Notes: a model not told the origin generated them from the sequence alone. Shown: positions 1 through 8,164, numbered from the stretch's first letter. The stretch: 64,000 nt of DNA from Nitrobacteraceae bacterium AZCC 1564 (GCA_036924835.1 JBAGRR010000001.1:4045001-4109000); one strand, 5' to 3'. Program-made: numbers and translations.

Positions 1-221
1 CGCGCTGTATCCTTGTGATCGGACAGGTCAACCTGGATGTGGTCTTCGGGGCCGGCATCCCATGGGCACTGTTCGGGAAACGGATGGCGTGAACAGGTGA
101 TTACGCGCCATCCGGCGCTGGAAAAGCGGATGACGGTGGCATGGCCGATGCCACGGCTCGCGCCGGTCAGAAGCATCGTCCGCTTCGGCGCATTGGAATC
201 GGCTGGCGTGGGGTTGGGCAT
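1..221 (-). CDS. SDR family oxidoreductase, N-terminal fragment cut by window edge
   Basis: The 73 codons visible encode the start of a short-chain dehydrogenase/reductase. The nucleotide-binding motif TGASRGIG is at residues 19-26, followed by a second beta strand (WRVITCSRH) as in the Rossmann fold of this family. SDR enzymes reduce or oxidise carbonyl or hydroxyl groups with NAD(P)H; the substrate is not visible. The ATG at 219-221 is the natural start, as the motif sits at the usual distance. The gene lies 46 bp downstream of pdxH on the same strand, so the two may be co-transcribed. The catalytic YxxxK region lies outside the window. Confidence 0.75.
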   Translation of the reverse strand, partial: MPNPTPADSNAPKRTMLLTGASRGIGHATVIRFSSAGWRVITCSRHPFPEQCPWDAGPEDHIQVDLSDHKDTA

Positions 222-267
222 GGGAAGGGGTTCTCGGCTGCGGGCTGTCGCGTTTAAAAACTATGTA

Positions 268-909
268 TCACGGATAGAGCCGCGTTTTGTCCCAAGCAGC
301 ATCTGAAGACGCGCGGCGGAATTCGATACGATCGTGCAGGCGGAAGGGGCGATCGTGCCAGAACTCGAACGTCTGCGGGATGATGCGCCAGCCGCTCCAG
401 CCCGGCGGGCGCGGCACTTCGCCGATGGCATATTTTGCGGCATTGAGCGCGATTGCCTTTTCAAACGCCATCCGACTTTCCAGTGGCTGACTTTGCTTGC
501 TGGCCCAGGCGCCGATCTGGGCCTGCTTCGGCCGGGTGGCGAAATAGGCATCCGCCTCGGCTTCGGTCACAGTTTCGACCTTGCCGCGGATGCGGACCTG
601 ACGGCGCAGGGACTTCCAGTGGAAGAGGAGTGCGGCCTTGGGATTGGCGGCGAGCTCGCGGCCCTTGGCGCTGGCGACATGGCTGTAGAACACGAAGCCA
701 TGGGCGTCGTACCCTTTCAGCAGGACCATCCGCACATCCGGCAATCCATCAGCATCGACGGTTGCAAGCGCCATCGCGTTCGGATCATTGGGCTCGGATT
801 TGACCGCTTCGGCGAACCAGATGGCAAAAAGCGCAAAAGGCTCCTCCGCAGCGGTGAAATCACCGGAAATTAACTCACTTGGGCTTTTGATGGTGTCTGG
901 ACCGTTCAT
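268..909 (-). CDS. pdxH: Pyridoxamine 5'-phosphate oxidase
   Basis: This 213-residue protein is an FMN-dependent oxidase that converts pyridoxine or pyridoxamine 5'-phosphate to pyridoxal 5'-phosphate in the cytoplasm, the last step of vitamin B6 synthesis and salvage. Family hallmarks are [19 protein letters not shown] (FMN and substrate region, about residues 59-77), [15 protein letters not shown] (about 94-108), and the C-terminal block [27 protein letters not shown] ending in KTRLYP, the classic PdxH C terminus. Length matches the family. It starts only 16 bp from the putative start of the divergent lipoprotein gene, so the promoters must overlap one of the two coding starts. Confidence 0.95.
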   Translation of the reverse strand: MNGPDTIKSPSELISGDFTAAEEPFALFAIWFAEAVKSEPNDPNAMALATVDADGLPDVRMVLLKGYDAHGFVFYSHVASAKGRELAANPKAALLFHWKSLRRQVRIRGKVETVTEAEADAYFATRPKQAQIGAWASKQSQPLESRMAFEKAIALNAAKYAIGEVPRPPGWSGWRIIPQTFEFWHDRPFRLHDRIEFRRASSDAAWDKTRLYP

Positions 910-924
910 GTTTGGAGTACCGGT

Positions 925-1458
925 TTGCGTCCCGCCGCGCCACTCAGCGCCGAGCCCCTGTTGTGCGATCGTTCCCTATATAGGGCACACGGCGCCCGCG
1001 GCCTATCGTCGATCCGCAAGCTTTTGCTTGCCACCGCCCTTGTCATCATTGGTGTGTCCACCGGGGGATGCAGCTTCCGGCTGGGCAACGTGTTTGCCAA
1101 GAATGACAAGAAGGAAGATCTTTCCGATGTTACAGGCTCGATTGGTCCTGTAGTGCGGGTGAAGGACGATACGGATCTCACCGATGCGGATCTCGCGCTT
1201 GCCCGTAATGCGGCGTCTGACATTCTGACGCGCGGCGGTAAAAACGCCAGCCAGCCTTGGGAAAACCCTGAAACCGGCGCGCGTGGCTCGGTCACGCCTC
1301 TTGCCTCGACCTATACCAGCGAAGGACGGACTTGCCGTGACTTTCTCGCCAGCTACGTGCGCGGCAGCAATGAAGGCTGGCTGCAGGGCGAAGCCTGCCA
1401 GGGCGGCAAGGGACAGGCATGGGAAATTCGCAACATGAAACCTTGGAAGCGGAGTTAA
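925..1458 (+). CDS. RT0821/Lpp0805-type surface lipoprotein
   Basis: A small envelope protein with a hydrophobic leader and lipobox-like STGGC (Cys at residue 49 from the TTG at 925), followed by an acidic linker and a conserved C-terminal module [23 protein letters not shown] typical of the RT0821/Lpp0805 (17-kDa antigen-like) family. Its function is unknown beyond an outer-membrane-associated lipoprotein. The start is uncertain. The leader proper begins near residue 30 ([12 protein letters not shown]), and a TATATA-type element at 974-985 suggests transcription may begin inside the first 20 codons, but no better in-frame start codon is visible. Confidence 0.6.
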   Translation: MRPAAPLSAEPLLCDRSLYRAHGARGLSSIRKLLLATALVIIGVSTGGCSFRLGNVFAKNDKKEDLSDVTGSIGPVVRVKDDTDLTDADLALARNAASDILTRGGKNASQPWENPETGARGSVTPLASTYTSEGRTCRDFLASYVRGSNEGWLQGEACQGGKGQAWEIRNMKPWKRS

Positions 1459-1582
1459 GTGATTTCGAAACTGCCGCGGCGGGGGTGGACCCGTTGCGGA
1501 AATATGACGAAAACCCCAAATAATCCCAAATTATTGGGTAAAGGCCGACCGGCCTGACTTGAATTCCAAGGAGATTCAACGA

Positions 1583-2569
1583 ATGCGCGACCCCTATGAG
1601 GTCCTGGGGGTGCAGCGGGGGGCCAGTGCTGCGGCGATCAAGAGCGCTTATCGCAAGCTCGCCAAGAAGCACCATCCCGATGCCAACAAGGGCGACCCGA
1701 AAGCGGCCGACCGCTTCTCTGAACTGAATATGGCGAATGAGATTCTCGGCGACGAGACCAAGCGCAAGCAGTTCGATCGCGGTGAAATCGACGCTGAGGG
1801 CAAACCGAAATTTCAGGGTTTTGAAGGCGGCTTCCCTGGCGGCGGCGGCGCGCGCCGTGCTGGGCCGGGCGGCTTTGAGTACACCTTCCGTCAGGGCGGA
1901 GCGGGGCCGGGCGGCGGCGCGGGCTTCGCCGGCGGCGGTGGTTTCGAGGATATTCTCAAGAGCATGTTCGGCCAGGCCGGGGCTGCGGGAATGCGCGGCG
2001 GACGCGGCGGCGCGGATACGTTCGAATATGAGACGCCTTTTGCGGCCGATCTTGATCTCAACGTCACCATGAACGTTGCGCTGGAGGAGGCCGTACAAGG
2101 TGCAACGCGCCGCGTGCGGTTGCCGACCGGCAAGGAGCTGAACGTCAAGATTCCGGCAGGCGTCGAATCCGGTCAGCAGATCCGGCTGAAGGGCCAGGGG
2201 CAGGAAGCCCCGGGCCATCGTCCCGGTGATGTGCTGATCACGGTGAACATCGCTCCGCATCCGTACTTCAAGGTCGATGGCGCAAACTTGCGGCTCGATC
2301 TGTCGATCACGCTGTATGAAGCCGTGCTCGGCGCCAAGGTCCGCGTGCCGACGCTCGACGGCGCGGTGCAGTTGTCGATCCCGAAGAATACGTCGAGCGG
2401 ACGTACCTTCCGCCTGAAAGGCAAAGGACTTCCCAACAAGGGAGAGCCAGGCGATCTGCTCGTGACCACGCGTATCGCACTGCCGAACGGCAATGACGCG
2501 GAGCTCGAGGCGTTGATGGAAAAATGGCGCACCGATCATCCCTATAATCCGCGCACCGATCTCGAATAA
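1583..2569 (+). CDS. DnaJ-type co-chaperone (CbpA-like, J domain plus C-terminal substrate domains)
   Basis: This 328-residue protein is a type II Hsp40 that would stimulate DnaK ATPase and deliver substrates. A J domain occupies residues 1-65 with the HPD motif at 31-33. A Gly/Phe-rich linker follows (about 75-135), then two beta-rich C-terminal domains (about 145-320; [20 protein letters not shown] and [20 protein letters not shown]). The four-repeat zinc-finger cysteines of true DnaJ are absent, so this is a CbpA-like protein. The ATG at 1583 is preceded by AAGGAG (1568-1573) at a good distance; an in-frame TTG at 1559 has no such site. A strong hairpin terminator follows the stop. Confidence 0.9.
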   Translation: MRDPYEVLGVQRGASAAAIKSAYRKLAKKHHPDANKGDPKAADRFSELNMANEILGDETKRKQFDRGEIDAEGKPKFQGFEGGFPGGGGARRAGPGGFEYTFRQGGAGPGGGAGFAGGGGFEDILKSMFGQAGAAGMRGGRGGADTFEYETPFAADLDLNVTMNVALEEAVQGATRRVRLPTGKELNVKIPAGVESGQQIRLKGQGQEAPGHRPGDVLITVNIAPHPYFKVDGANLRLDLSITLYEAVLGAKVRVPTLDGAVQLSIPKNTSSGRTFRLKGKGLPNKGEPGDLLVTTRIALPNGNDAELEALMEKWRTDHPYNPRTDLE

Positions 2570-2585
2570 CACTACAGGACATACG

Positions 2586-2615
2586 ATGTCGTCTCCGCGA
2601 ACGTGGAGACGACAT
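2586..2615 (+). terminator. Hairpin terminator after the DnaJ-like gene
   Basis: An 11-bp perfect stem (ATGTCGTCTCC with GGAGACGACAT) encloses an 8-nt loop and is followed by GTTTATG. It begins 16 bp after the stop codon. The T-tract is short, so it may act in both directions or be moderately efficient. Confidence 0.7.
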
Positions 2616-2759
2616 GTTTATGCTACGCGCCCCGCATAGCCCGTCTGACTCGTCGCACAAACGCGCCTTCTTCTAAGACACCAGACCGCCCTGTTCCTAT
2701 GTGGGCAAGCGATCCGGACACTGCCACCAGACGGTGGTTCGGACGCCACAAATCTGCGT

Positions 2760-2795
2760 TGATCTATATATAAGTATATACTTATATATAGATCA
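2760..2795. promoter_or_regulatory. 36-bp perfect palindrome at the ArsR start: probable autoregulatory operator
   Basis: The two halves (2760-2777 and 2778-2795) are exact reverse complements, AT-rich and centred on a TATA step. The palindrome ends one base before the ATG of the ArsR-type regulator, so it would overlap the promoter or leader. ArsR-family dimers bind AT-rich inverted repeats, so autorepression is the simplest reading. Confidence 0.7.
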
Positions 2796-2796
2796 G

Positions 2797-3132
2797 ATGG
2801 CTGCCGCAGCACCGAAACTTGACCTCGTCTTAAAGACGCTCGCCGATCCGACGCGCCGGGCGATGTATCAGCGCATCGTCAATGCGGGCGAAGTGACGGC
2901 AACGTCGTTGGTGAAAGGAGCGCGTGTCTCGCAGCCTGCGGTCTCGCAGCATCTGCGGGCATTGCATGGTGCAGGGCTTGTGAGCGAGCGGCGCGAAGGC
3001 CGCAACGTTCATTACAGCGCGACACCAAAGGGACTCGCTCCGCTAGTGGATTGGCTCGGCCACTACGGTCAGTTCTGGCGCGAGCGCTTTGGCGAACTAG
3101 AAAAGCTGCTTGGAGAGTTGAGTGATGAGTGA
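2797..3132 (+). CDS. ArsR-family winged-helix regulator
   Basis: This 111-residue DNA-binding protein has a single winged helix-turn-helix: ADPTRRAMYQRIVNAGEVTATSLVKG, recognition helix VSQPAVSQHLRALHGAGLVS, and wing ERREGRNVHYSATPKG. It lacks cysteine pairs in helix alpha-3, so it belongs to the metal-independent ArsR subgroup usually paired with an AHSA1/SRPBCC protein, as here. The start is set at the ATG at 2797. The upstream in-frame extension would translate the palindrome, which is implausible. It overlaps the next gene by 8 bp, so the two are translationally coupled. Confidence 0.9.
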   Translation: MAAAAPKLDLVLKTLADPTRRAMYQRIVNAGEVTATSLVKGARVSQPAVSQHLRALHGAGLVSERREGRNVHYSATPKGLAPLVDWLGHYGQFWRERFGELEKLLGELSDE

Positions 3133-3568
3133 GACCCAATCGATCGTCGTGGAGAAGACGCTGCTGCATGCGCCCGAGAAGATCTGGCGTACGCTGACCC
3201 AGAGCGCATTGATAGCAAAGTGGCTGATGCCCAACGATTTCGAGGCGAGGGTTGGACATCGCTTCACCTTCATGACAAAGCCGGTGGGCGATTGGGACGG
3301 CGTCGTCCATTGCGAGGTGCTCGACTGCGATCCGCCGCGTTTGCTTCGCTACTCGTGGAAGGGCGGCTCGGATGCAAATCCGAAATACGGGTCAAAGCTC
3401 GATACCATCGTGACGTGGACGCTCACGCGCGCCGATGACGGCACTCACGTTCGCATGGAGCATTCTGGCTTCCGCCTGCCGGAAAATCAGTTCGCATGGG
3501 GTGCGATGAGCCCGGGCTGGGGGCGCGTGCTGGATGGCATTGCGAGAGTGACGGCGGAAAATGCTTAG
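3125..3568 (+). CDS. SRPBCC/AHSA1-domain protein
   Basis: This 147-residue single-domain protein has the START-like fold: EKTLLHAPEKIWRTLT, then LIAKWLMPNDFEARVGHRFTF, a central beta sheet ending in RLLRYSWKGG, and the C-terminal helix WGRVLDGIARV. AHSA1-like proteins bind hydrophobic ligands or, as eukaryotic Aha1, Hsp90. Bacterial members encoded with an ArsR regulator have no settled role. The ATG at 3125 overlaps the ArsR stop; an adjacent GTG at 3122 is an alternative. A hairpin follows the stop directly. Confidence 0.85.
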   Translation: MSETQSIVVEKTLLHAPEKIWRTLTQSALIAKWLMPNDFEARVGHRFTFMTKPVGDWDGVVHCEVLDCDPPRLLRYSWKGGSDANPKYGSKLDTIVTWTLTRADDGTHVRMEHSGFRLPENQFAWGAMSPGWGRVLDGIARVTAENA

Positions 3569-3569
3569 C

Positions 3570-3593
3570 TGCGCAGATTGAGCGATCTGCGCA
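3570..3593 (+). terminator. Short hairpin after the ArsR/AHSA1 operon
   Basis: A 9-bp perfect stem (TGCGCAGAT with ATCTGCGCA) with a 6-nt loop starts just past the AHSA1 stop. The T-rich tail is weak (TCACGACTTCT), so termination is probable but not certain. Confidence 0.5.
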
Positions 3594-3683
3594 TCACGAC
3601 TTCTGCGCAGAGCTGCATGGCCCGCATGAGGCAGTCGCGGTGGTCGCCGGAATCACCCGCAGCTATAAGCTGGCGCATCGCGA

Positions 3684-3761
3684 CTAGTGTGGTGGTTCAG
3701 AAGTTCGCGCCATCTTTCCCGCGAGTCCTTTCAGCGAACTTCTGAACCTGAACCACACTAG
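3684..3761. repeat. CTAG-bounded palindrome 1 (family A)
   Basis: Both ends are CTAGTGTGG/CCACACTAG. The inner arms TTCAGAAGTTCGC and GCGAACTTCTGAA pair, with an asymmetric bulge near the base and a loop of about 28 nt. It is the first of four consecutive elements filling 3684-4016. Confidence 0.9.
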
Positions 3762-3774
3762 AGTCATAGATTTA

Positions 3775-3851
3775 CTAGTGTCCTCTCGAATCCAAAGTCC
3801 GCTACGGAGCGTGCTGCACCATGAGGCGGACTTTGGATTCGGGACACCTAG
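3775..3851. repeat. CTAG-bounded palindrome 2 (family C)
   Basis: The ends are CTAGTGTCC and GGACACCTAG. The inner arms CGAATCCAAAGTCCGC and GCGGACTTTGGATTCG pair perfectly. The loop holds ACGGAGCGTGCTGC, which recurs in the element at 25536. Its right-hand CTAG is shared with the next element. Confidence 0.9.
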
Positions 3852-3924
3852 TGGTTCGATTCTAACATTCGCATCCCGTTTCAGTAGGCACCTCCTGCGA
3901 ATGTTAGAATCAAAGGACCACTAG
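3848..3924. repeat. CTAG-bounded palindrome 3 (family D), sharing its left CTAG with element 2
   Basis: Arms GATTCTAACATTCGC and GCGAATGTTAGAATC pair. The base is CTAGTGGTTC against GGACCACTAG, with a mismatched internal loop. The loop begins with ATCCCGTTT, as in the element at 32432. Confidence 0.9.
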
Positions 3925-3937
3925 CAAATATAAATTT

Positions 3938-4016
3938 CTAGTGGAGTTTTGGATTTGACATTCGCTTGACGAGCTCGCTGCAAGGTGGGTAGCGAATGTC
4001 AAATCCACTCCACTAG
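3938..4016. repeat. CTAG-bounded palindrome 4 (family E)
   Basis: Arms GGATTTGACATTCGCT and AGCGAATGTCAAATCC pair. The base CTAGTGGAG/CTCCACTAG has an extra TTTT on the left side only. It ends 24 bp before the start of the DMT transporter gene. Confidence 0.9.
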
Positions 4017-4040
4017 CAGGATTCAAGGCCGCAACATTCG

Positions 4041-4913
4041 ATGGATAGATCAAGATGGATCGGCTTTGCCTGCTTGGGTGTAACTGCGCTGGGATGGGGT
4101 TTTAACTGGCCCGGTATCAAGCTGTTGCTGCGCGAGTGGCCGCCGTTGTTCGCGCGGGGACTGGCCGGCGTAACAGCCGCAATTATTCTTGCCGGCATTG
4201 TGCTCGCGCGAGGAGAACGATTAAGCGTGCCGCGCAAAGCGGTGCCCCCGCTGCTGTTTGCAACGTTCACCAACGTTTTCGCGTGGATGGGCTTTACGAC
4301 CATCGCCATGAAATGGGTCAGCGTCAGCGAAGGCGCGCTGCTGGTCTACACCATGCCAATCTGGGCGACGCTGTTCGCGTGGCCGATCCGAGGGATGCGG
4401 CCGACGACGCGTGACGTTATCGCGCTGGTTCTTGGGCTCGCTGGGCTCGTTGTTCTATTTGGCGGTCAGGGCTTCGCGTTTAGCCACGACAAGTTGGTGG
4501 GCATCTTTCTCGCACTCGCGGCGGCCATTCTTTTTGCGCTTGGAAATGTGCTGAACCGATCGCAGATCCCGTTGTCACCAACTGCACTTGTTGCTTGGCA
4601 GGTTGGGCTGGGATGTTTCGTGATGCTCGTGCTCGGGCTAACGTTTGAAAAGCTCGATTTCAGTGCGTTGTCTCCCACCGGCTGGATGGTCATGATCTAC
4701 ATGACGCTTATCCCGATGGGCGTGTGCTACCTGACCTGGTTTGAAACCTTGCGACGTCTTCCGCCGGCGTCGGCATCGACAGGAATGTTGCTGGCGCCTG
4801 TGATCGGCGTGGTGTCGGCAGCGATTGTGCTGGGTGAGCCGCTAGGCGTGCGAGAGATGATTGCGATGGTGCTGACGCTCAGCGGCGTCACGATCGCGTT
4901 GCAGAAATCGTGA
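4041..4913 (+). CDS. DMT-superfamily transporter (EamA domains)
   Basis: This 290-residue inner-membrane protein has about ten predicted helices in two EamA repeats (about residues 8-135 and 150-288), the usual drug/metabolite exporter design. A repeat-start motif GWGFNWPGIKLLL is in helix 1 and WMGFTTIAMKWVSVSEGALLVYTMPIWATLFAW ends repeat 1. Relatives export amino acids, nucleobases or other metabolites; the substrate is not evident. It stands alone between the repeat array and the convergent anti-sigma gene, with only 21 bp to the latter's stop. Confidence 0.88.
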   Translation: MDRSRWIGFACLGVTALGWGFNWPGIKLLLREWPPLFARGLAGVTAAIILAGIVLARGERLSVPRKAVPPLLFATFTNVFAWMGFTTIAMKWVSVSEGALLVYTMPIWATLFAWPIRGMRPTTRDVIALVLGLAGLVVLFGGQGFAFSHDKLVGIFLALAAAILFALGNVLNRSQIPLSPTALVAWQVGLGCFVMLVLGLTFEKLDFSALSPTGWMVMIYMTLIPMGVCYLTWFETLRRLPPASASTGMLLAPVIGVVSAAIVLGEPLGVREMIAMVLTLSGVTIALQKS

Positions 4914-4934
4914 CGCCGGTTTCTCGATAGAAGC

Positions 4935-5705
4935 TTACAGCCCCGTTTTCTCGGTCTGGTCGTAAACCAATCGCGCAACATGCTGCAGCCGGTCGCGGTC
5001 GGTCGGTCCTGACACCACGTAGCCGACGCCGCGGTCGGCCCAGAACATGGCCCCGTTGCCGTCATTCGCCGCGTAGCGCATCTGCGTCGCTTCGGTGGGC
5101 GCTCGCGAGCCGTAAATCGTATAGCGTTCGCCCGAAGCATTCTCATACATCAGAAACGCTGCGGGCCCATTGGGGCCGGGCAGCAGCCTGCCGCCGACCA
5201 GCTTCAATCCGCTCGCGTCGAGTTCAGGTGCGCGAACTTCATATCCGCAGCGTTTGGACAACCATTGCTGCAGATGGGCGCGTTCGCTGCCTACCACTTC
5301 CACAGGATGGCGAACTTCGACCACATACAGTCTGTGGGCGTCGAGCGCATCGATGGTGAAATTCGCGAACATGGATTGCTTTGTGTTGGCGCCGCGCGCG
5401 ATCCAGCCGACGCTGCCGCCGGCAACGAACGCCACAAGCGCCGCGGCGATCGCGCTCATCATCCAGCGCCGGGGTGGCCGCGCCAGTGCGTCGAGGGACA
5501 GGCGAGAGGGTACGGGCTCATCGGCAACCGCACCATATTTCGCCTGCAGTGCATCTCTCATCGAACGCCATGATGCGACGCGCGCTGCGTCGTCCGGATG
5601 AGTTGCCAGCCATGCCTCGACGGCGGCGTGGCGCTCTCCCGGCAATTCATTGTCCACATAAGCGTGGAGTTCGTCTTCCGTGACGGGAATGTTACTGTTG
5701 GTCAT
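4935..5705 (-). CDS. Anti-sigma factor, single-pass membrane protein
   Basis: The 256-residue protein follows the ECF sigma gene after 30 bp in the same direction. An N-terminal cytoplasmic domain (residues 1-80: VTEDELHAYVDNELPGERHAAVEAWLATHPD) resembles sigma-binding domains. One transmembrane helix is at about 83-105 (MMSAIAAALVAFVAGGSVGW), followed by a C-terminal domain of about 150 residues outside the membrane with VVEVRHPVEVVGSERAHLQQWLSKR. The HxxxCxxC zinc motif of ZAS anti-sigma factors is missing. By family logic it would hold the sigma factor at the membrane until a signal arrives. Confidence 0.85.
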   Translation of the reverse strand: MTNSNIPVTEDELHAYVDNELPGERHAAVEAWLATHPDDAARVASWRSMRDALQAKYGAVADEPVPSRLSLDALARPPRRWMMSAIAAALVAFVAGGSVGWIARGANTKQSMFANFTIDALDAHRLYVVEVRHPVEVVGSERAHLQQWLSKRCGYEVRAPELDASGLKLVGGRLLPGPNGPAAFLMYENASGERYTIYGSRAPTEATQMRYAANDGNGAMFWADRGVGYVVSGPTDRDRLQHVARLVYDQTEKTGL

Positions 5706-5735
5706 CAGAATATCTTTTCCGTCCTTAATCTGATT

Positions 5736-6227
5736 TCATTTAACGCGCCGTAATGCCGGGCGCTCGCCGTCCAGGCTTGCCCTCACGTGCGCTCTCGCCC
5801 GAGCGAGGCGCGACATCACGGTGCCGATCGGCACCCCCTGGATGTCGGCGACATCGCGGTAGCTCAAACCTTCCAGCACGACGAGCAGCAGCACCGTACG
5901 CTGGTCCTCAGGAAGCGTCGCGAGCGCCCGGGAAATATCCCGGCCCTCGGCCTCCGTGCCGCTGGCATCCGCCGTGGTATCGTACAGTTCCGTCATCGTC
6001 GGCTGCCGGGCCAGCGACCGGCGGCGGTTCCGGTTGAGGTTGGTCAGGATCGTGTACAACCAGGCGCGCAGGTCGCCGCCGACGAACAGTCTTTCCGAGC
6101 GCAATGCGCGGACCAAGGTATCCTGCACCAGATCGTCAGCGAGATCGGTGTCCCGGGTTAACGCCCGCGCATAGCGCCGCAAGGCCGGAATCAAGGTTTC
6201 GACGTCGTGGCGAAAATCGTGGTTCAT
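5736..6227 (-). CDS. ECF-type RNA polymerase sigma factor
   Basis: This 163-residue sigma-70 family protein contains only regions 2 and 4. Region 2 is at residues 10-75 (YARALTRDTDLADDLVQDTLVRALRSERLFVGGDLRAWLYTIL). Region 4 is at about 100-150 (ALATLPEDQRTVLLLVVLEGLSYRDVADIQGVPIGTVMSRLARAR). The start at the ATG 6225-6227 gives the standard ECF length; an upstream extension to 6362 would run through a palindromic repeat and is rejected. The partner anti-sigma gene is directly downstream. Its own promoter may be the weak GGAAT/TGTT pair at 6275-6299. Confidence 0.92.
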   Translation of the reverse strand: MNHDFRHDVETLIPALRRYARALTRDTDLADDLVQDTLVRALRSERLFVGGDLRAWLYTILTNLNRNRRRSLARQPTMTELYDTTADASGTEAEGRDISRALATLPEDQRTVLLLVVLEGLSYRDVADIQGVPIGTVMSRLARARAHVRASLDGERPALRRVK

Positions 6228-6274
6228 CAGGGGCTCTGTGCGGGCCGGCACCTCCGCCCCGTTTGTACAGATAA

Positions 6275-6299
6275 AACACCGAGAAGACGGCACTATTCC
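6275..6299 (-). promoter_or_regulatory. Possible ECF-type promoter for the sigma/anti-sigma operon
   Basis: On the minus strand GGAAT is followed after 16 nt by TGTT, about 48 bp upstream of the sigma start. The -35 resembles many ECF promoters; the -10 does not match a specific group well. Autoregulation is typical of such operons, but this is a weak call. Confidence 0.25.
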
Positions 6300-6322
6300 G
6301 CAACTTCGGAGGGTAAGGTTAG

Positions 6323-6397
6323 CTAGTGTCCCGATTCCGAAGTTTGCATCATTGCGCTGCACGTTCGTCTGCGAACTTCGGAATCGAAGGACACTAG
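6323..6397. repeat. CTAG-bounded palindrome 5 (family B)
   Basis: CTAGTGTCC...GGACACTAG with arms GATTCCGAAGTTTGC and GCGAACTTCGGAATC (one G-T pair). The right base has an extra GAA before GGACACTAG. Confidence 0.88.
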
Positions 6398-6410
6398 CAA
6401 GCTATTGTTC

Positions 6411-6487
6411 TTAGTGTGGCTTTGGTTCAGAAGCCCGCATTCCGGACTCGCCGCACGAATGATGCGGACTTCTGAACCGCCACACTG
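6411..6487. repeat. TTAG-bounded palindrome 6 (family A, diverged)
   Basis: Left end TTAGTGTGG and right end CCACACTGG. Arms GGTTCAGAAGCCCGCAT and ATGCGGACTTCTGAACC pair with one mismatch. The right CTAG has mutated to CTGG. Confidence 0.8.
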
Positions 6488-6570
6488 GGTCCGCCCCTTG
6501 TCCAGCTTGAACGGCTATTGCGGCTATGCCATGAGGAGCGCTCGTTTCTCCGGCAATGGACATGAGTTAA

Positions 6571-7389
6571 ATGGCTGAAAATATGGGCCTGATGCGCGGC
6601 AAGCGCGGTGTGATCCTGGGGGTCGCCAACAACCGGTCGATTGCCTATGGGATCGCGAAATCCTGCCGCGACCAGGGCGCGGAACTCGCCTTCACCTGGC
6701 AGGGCGATGCGCTGAAGAAGCGCGTGGAGCCACTGGCCAAGGAGCTCGGCGCCATTACGCTGGGCCACTGCGACGTCACCGATTTCTCGACCATCGATGC
6801 GGTGTTCGATGAAGTGAAGAAGCAATGGGGCAAGATCGATTTCCTGGTCCACGCCATTGCCTTCTCCGACAAGGACCAGCTCGACGGCCGCTACATCGAA
6901 ACCACGGCGGACAATTTCTCCAAATCGATGCTGATCTCGTGCTACTCGCTGACCGCGATTGCGCAGCGCGCCGAACACCTTATGACCGATGGCGGCTCGA
7001 TTCTGACGCTGTCCTATTACGGCGCTGAAAAGTGGATGCCGCATTACAACGTGATGGGGGTCGCCAAGGCCGCGCTTGAAGCCAGCGTCCGTTATCTCGC
7101 GGCAGACCTCGGCGAGAAGAACATCCGCGTGAATGCGATTTCGGCGGGACCGATCAAGACGCTCGCCGCATCAGGCATCGGCGATTTCCGCTACATCCTG
7201 AAGTGGAATGAATACAACGCGCCATTGCGCCGAAACGTCACCCAGGAAGAAGTCGGTGATAGTGCGATGTATTTGTTGTCTGACCTGTCACGCGGCGTGA
7301 CCGGCGAAGTGCATCACGTCGATTCCGGTTATCACATCGCGGGAATGAAGCGCCCCGATGCGCCGGATATCTCACTGTCGAAAGAATAA
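6571..7389 (+). CDS. fabI: Enoyl-[acyl-carrier-protein] reductase (NADH)
   Basis: This 272-residue FabI catalyses the last reduction in each fatty acid elongation cycle in the cytosol and is the target of triclosan-type inhibitors. The FabI-type nucleotide motif GVANNRSIAYGIAK is at residues 17-30. The Tyr-x6-Lys catalytic pair is Y159 and K166 (HYNVMGVAK), and ISAGPIKTLAASGI (about 190-203) forms the substrate loop. Length and motifs match orthologues. The next gene starts 12 bp downstream on the same strand, so they are probably an operon. Confidence 0.95.
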   Translation: MAENMGLMRGKRGVILGVANNRSIAYGIAKSCRDQGAELAFTWQGDALKKRVEPLAKELGAITLGHCDVTDFSTIDAVFDEVKKQWGKIDFLVHAIAFSDKDQLDGRYIETTADNFSKSMLISCYSLTAIAQRAEHLMTDGGSILTLSYYGAEKWMPHYNVMGVAKAALEASVRYLAADLGEKNIRVNAISAGPIKTLAASGIGDFRYILKWNEYNAPLRRNVTQEEVGDSAMYLLSDLSRGVTGEVHHVDSGYHIAGMKRPDAPDISLSKE

Positions 7390-7401
7390 GTCTCCCCGCG
7401 C

Positions 7402-7995
7402 ATGCCCACCGTTTATTTCGTCCGCCATGGACAGACCGAATGGAACGCCGCTGGCCGTTTTCAGGGTTCGCAAGACATTCCGCTGAATGATATTGGCAAG
7501 GGGCAGGCCGTTCGCTCCGGTGAGCTGCTGGCCGACATTCTTGCCGGCGATTCTCATGATCCGGTGAAGATGCCATTCGTGTCCTCTCCGCTTGGCCGCG
7601 CCCGCAACACCATGGAATTGTTGCGCGGTGCCCTCGGCGTCCAGCCGCATGGTTACGAGCTTGACGATCGCCTGCGCGAAATCGGCTACGGGCACTGGGA
7701 AGGTTCGACCCTGGCGCAGATGGAAGTCTCCCATCCCGAGCTCTTCGCGGAACGTCAGGCCGACAAATGGGGCGTGCCTCCGCCAGGCGGCGAGAGCTAC
7801 GCTTCCGTCACCATTCGTGTGCGCGATTGGTACGACTCGCTGTTGCAGGATACGGTCACGGTCTCCCATGGTGGGACGATGCGCGCGCTGATGGTGGCGC
7901 TCGACGTCGAAACGCCAGTGAGCGCGGTTGATATGTTGGTGGAGCAGGGCGTGGTGTACGTGTTCCGCGACGGCCAGGTGACGAAGCATAGTTAA
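7402..7995 (+). CDS. Histidine phosphatase family protein (phosphoglycerate-mutase-like)
   Basis: The 197-residue protein has the family signature FVRHGQTEWN at residues 6-15, with the catalytic His in RHG. The second half-site SSPLGRARNTMELL lies at about 63-76, the acid/base region REIGYGHWEGSTLAQ near 95-108, and the second catalytic histidine in VSHGGTMRALM at about 154. Members dephosphorylate sugar phosphates, nucleotides or cobalamin precursors; the substrate cannot be read here. It follows fabI closely, a common arrangement in this group by my recollection. Confidence 0.88.
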   Translation: MPTVYFVRHGQTEWNAAGRFQGSQDIPLNDIGKGQAVRSGELLADILAGDSHDPVKMPFVSSPLGRARNTMELLRGALGVQPHGYELDDRLREIGYGHWEGSTLAQMEVSHPELFAERQADKWGVPPPGGESYASVTIRVRDWYDSLLQDTVTVSHGGTMRALMVALDVETPVSAVDMLVEQGVVYVFRDGQVTKHS

Positions 7996-8073
7996 TGCTT
8001 CGTTAAAGTGGCACTTTAAGCGTATTTGACGCTCCCGACCCCGCGCGTTACGACATCGCATCAAAATCGCGAT

Positions 8074-8151
8074 TTAGTGCCGCGGGTTTGAAGTTCTTCC
8101 GCGTGAGACCACAAGTTCGATGAAGAACTTCAAATCCAAAAGCGGCATTAA
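8074..8151. repeat. TTAG-bounded palindrome 7 (family F)
   Basis: Starts TTAGTGCCGC and ends GCGGCATTAAG. Arms GGTTTGAAGTTCTTC and GAAGAACTTCAAATCC pair; the right arm has an extra AAAA. It is close kin of the element at 18621. Confidence 0.85.
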
Positions 8152-8164
8152 GATCATAGGCTTG

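Noticed and set aside
1292-2572. 426-residue reverse frame across the DnaJ-like gene
   Set aside because: No domain features; it mirrors the high-GC codon pattern of the DnaJ-like gene, which has clear motifs and a ribosome site.
3684-4016. CRISPR array suggested by four similar-sized repeats in a row
   Set aside because: Repeats differ in sequence, are self-complementary over their full length and have no uniform spacers or cas genes.
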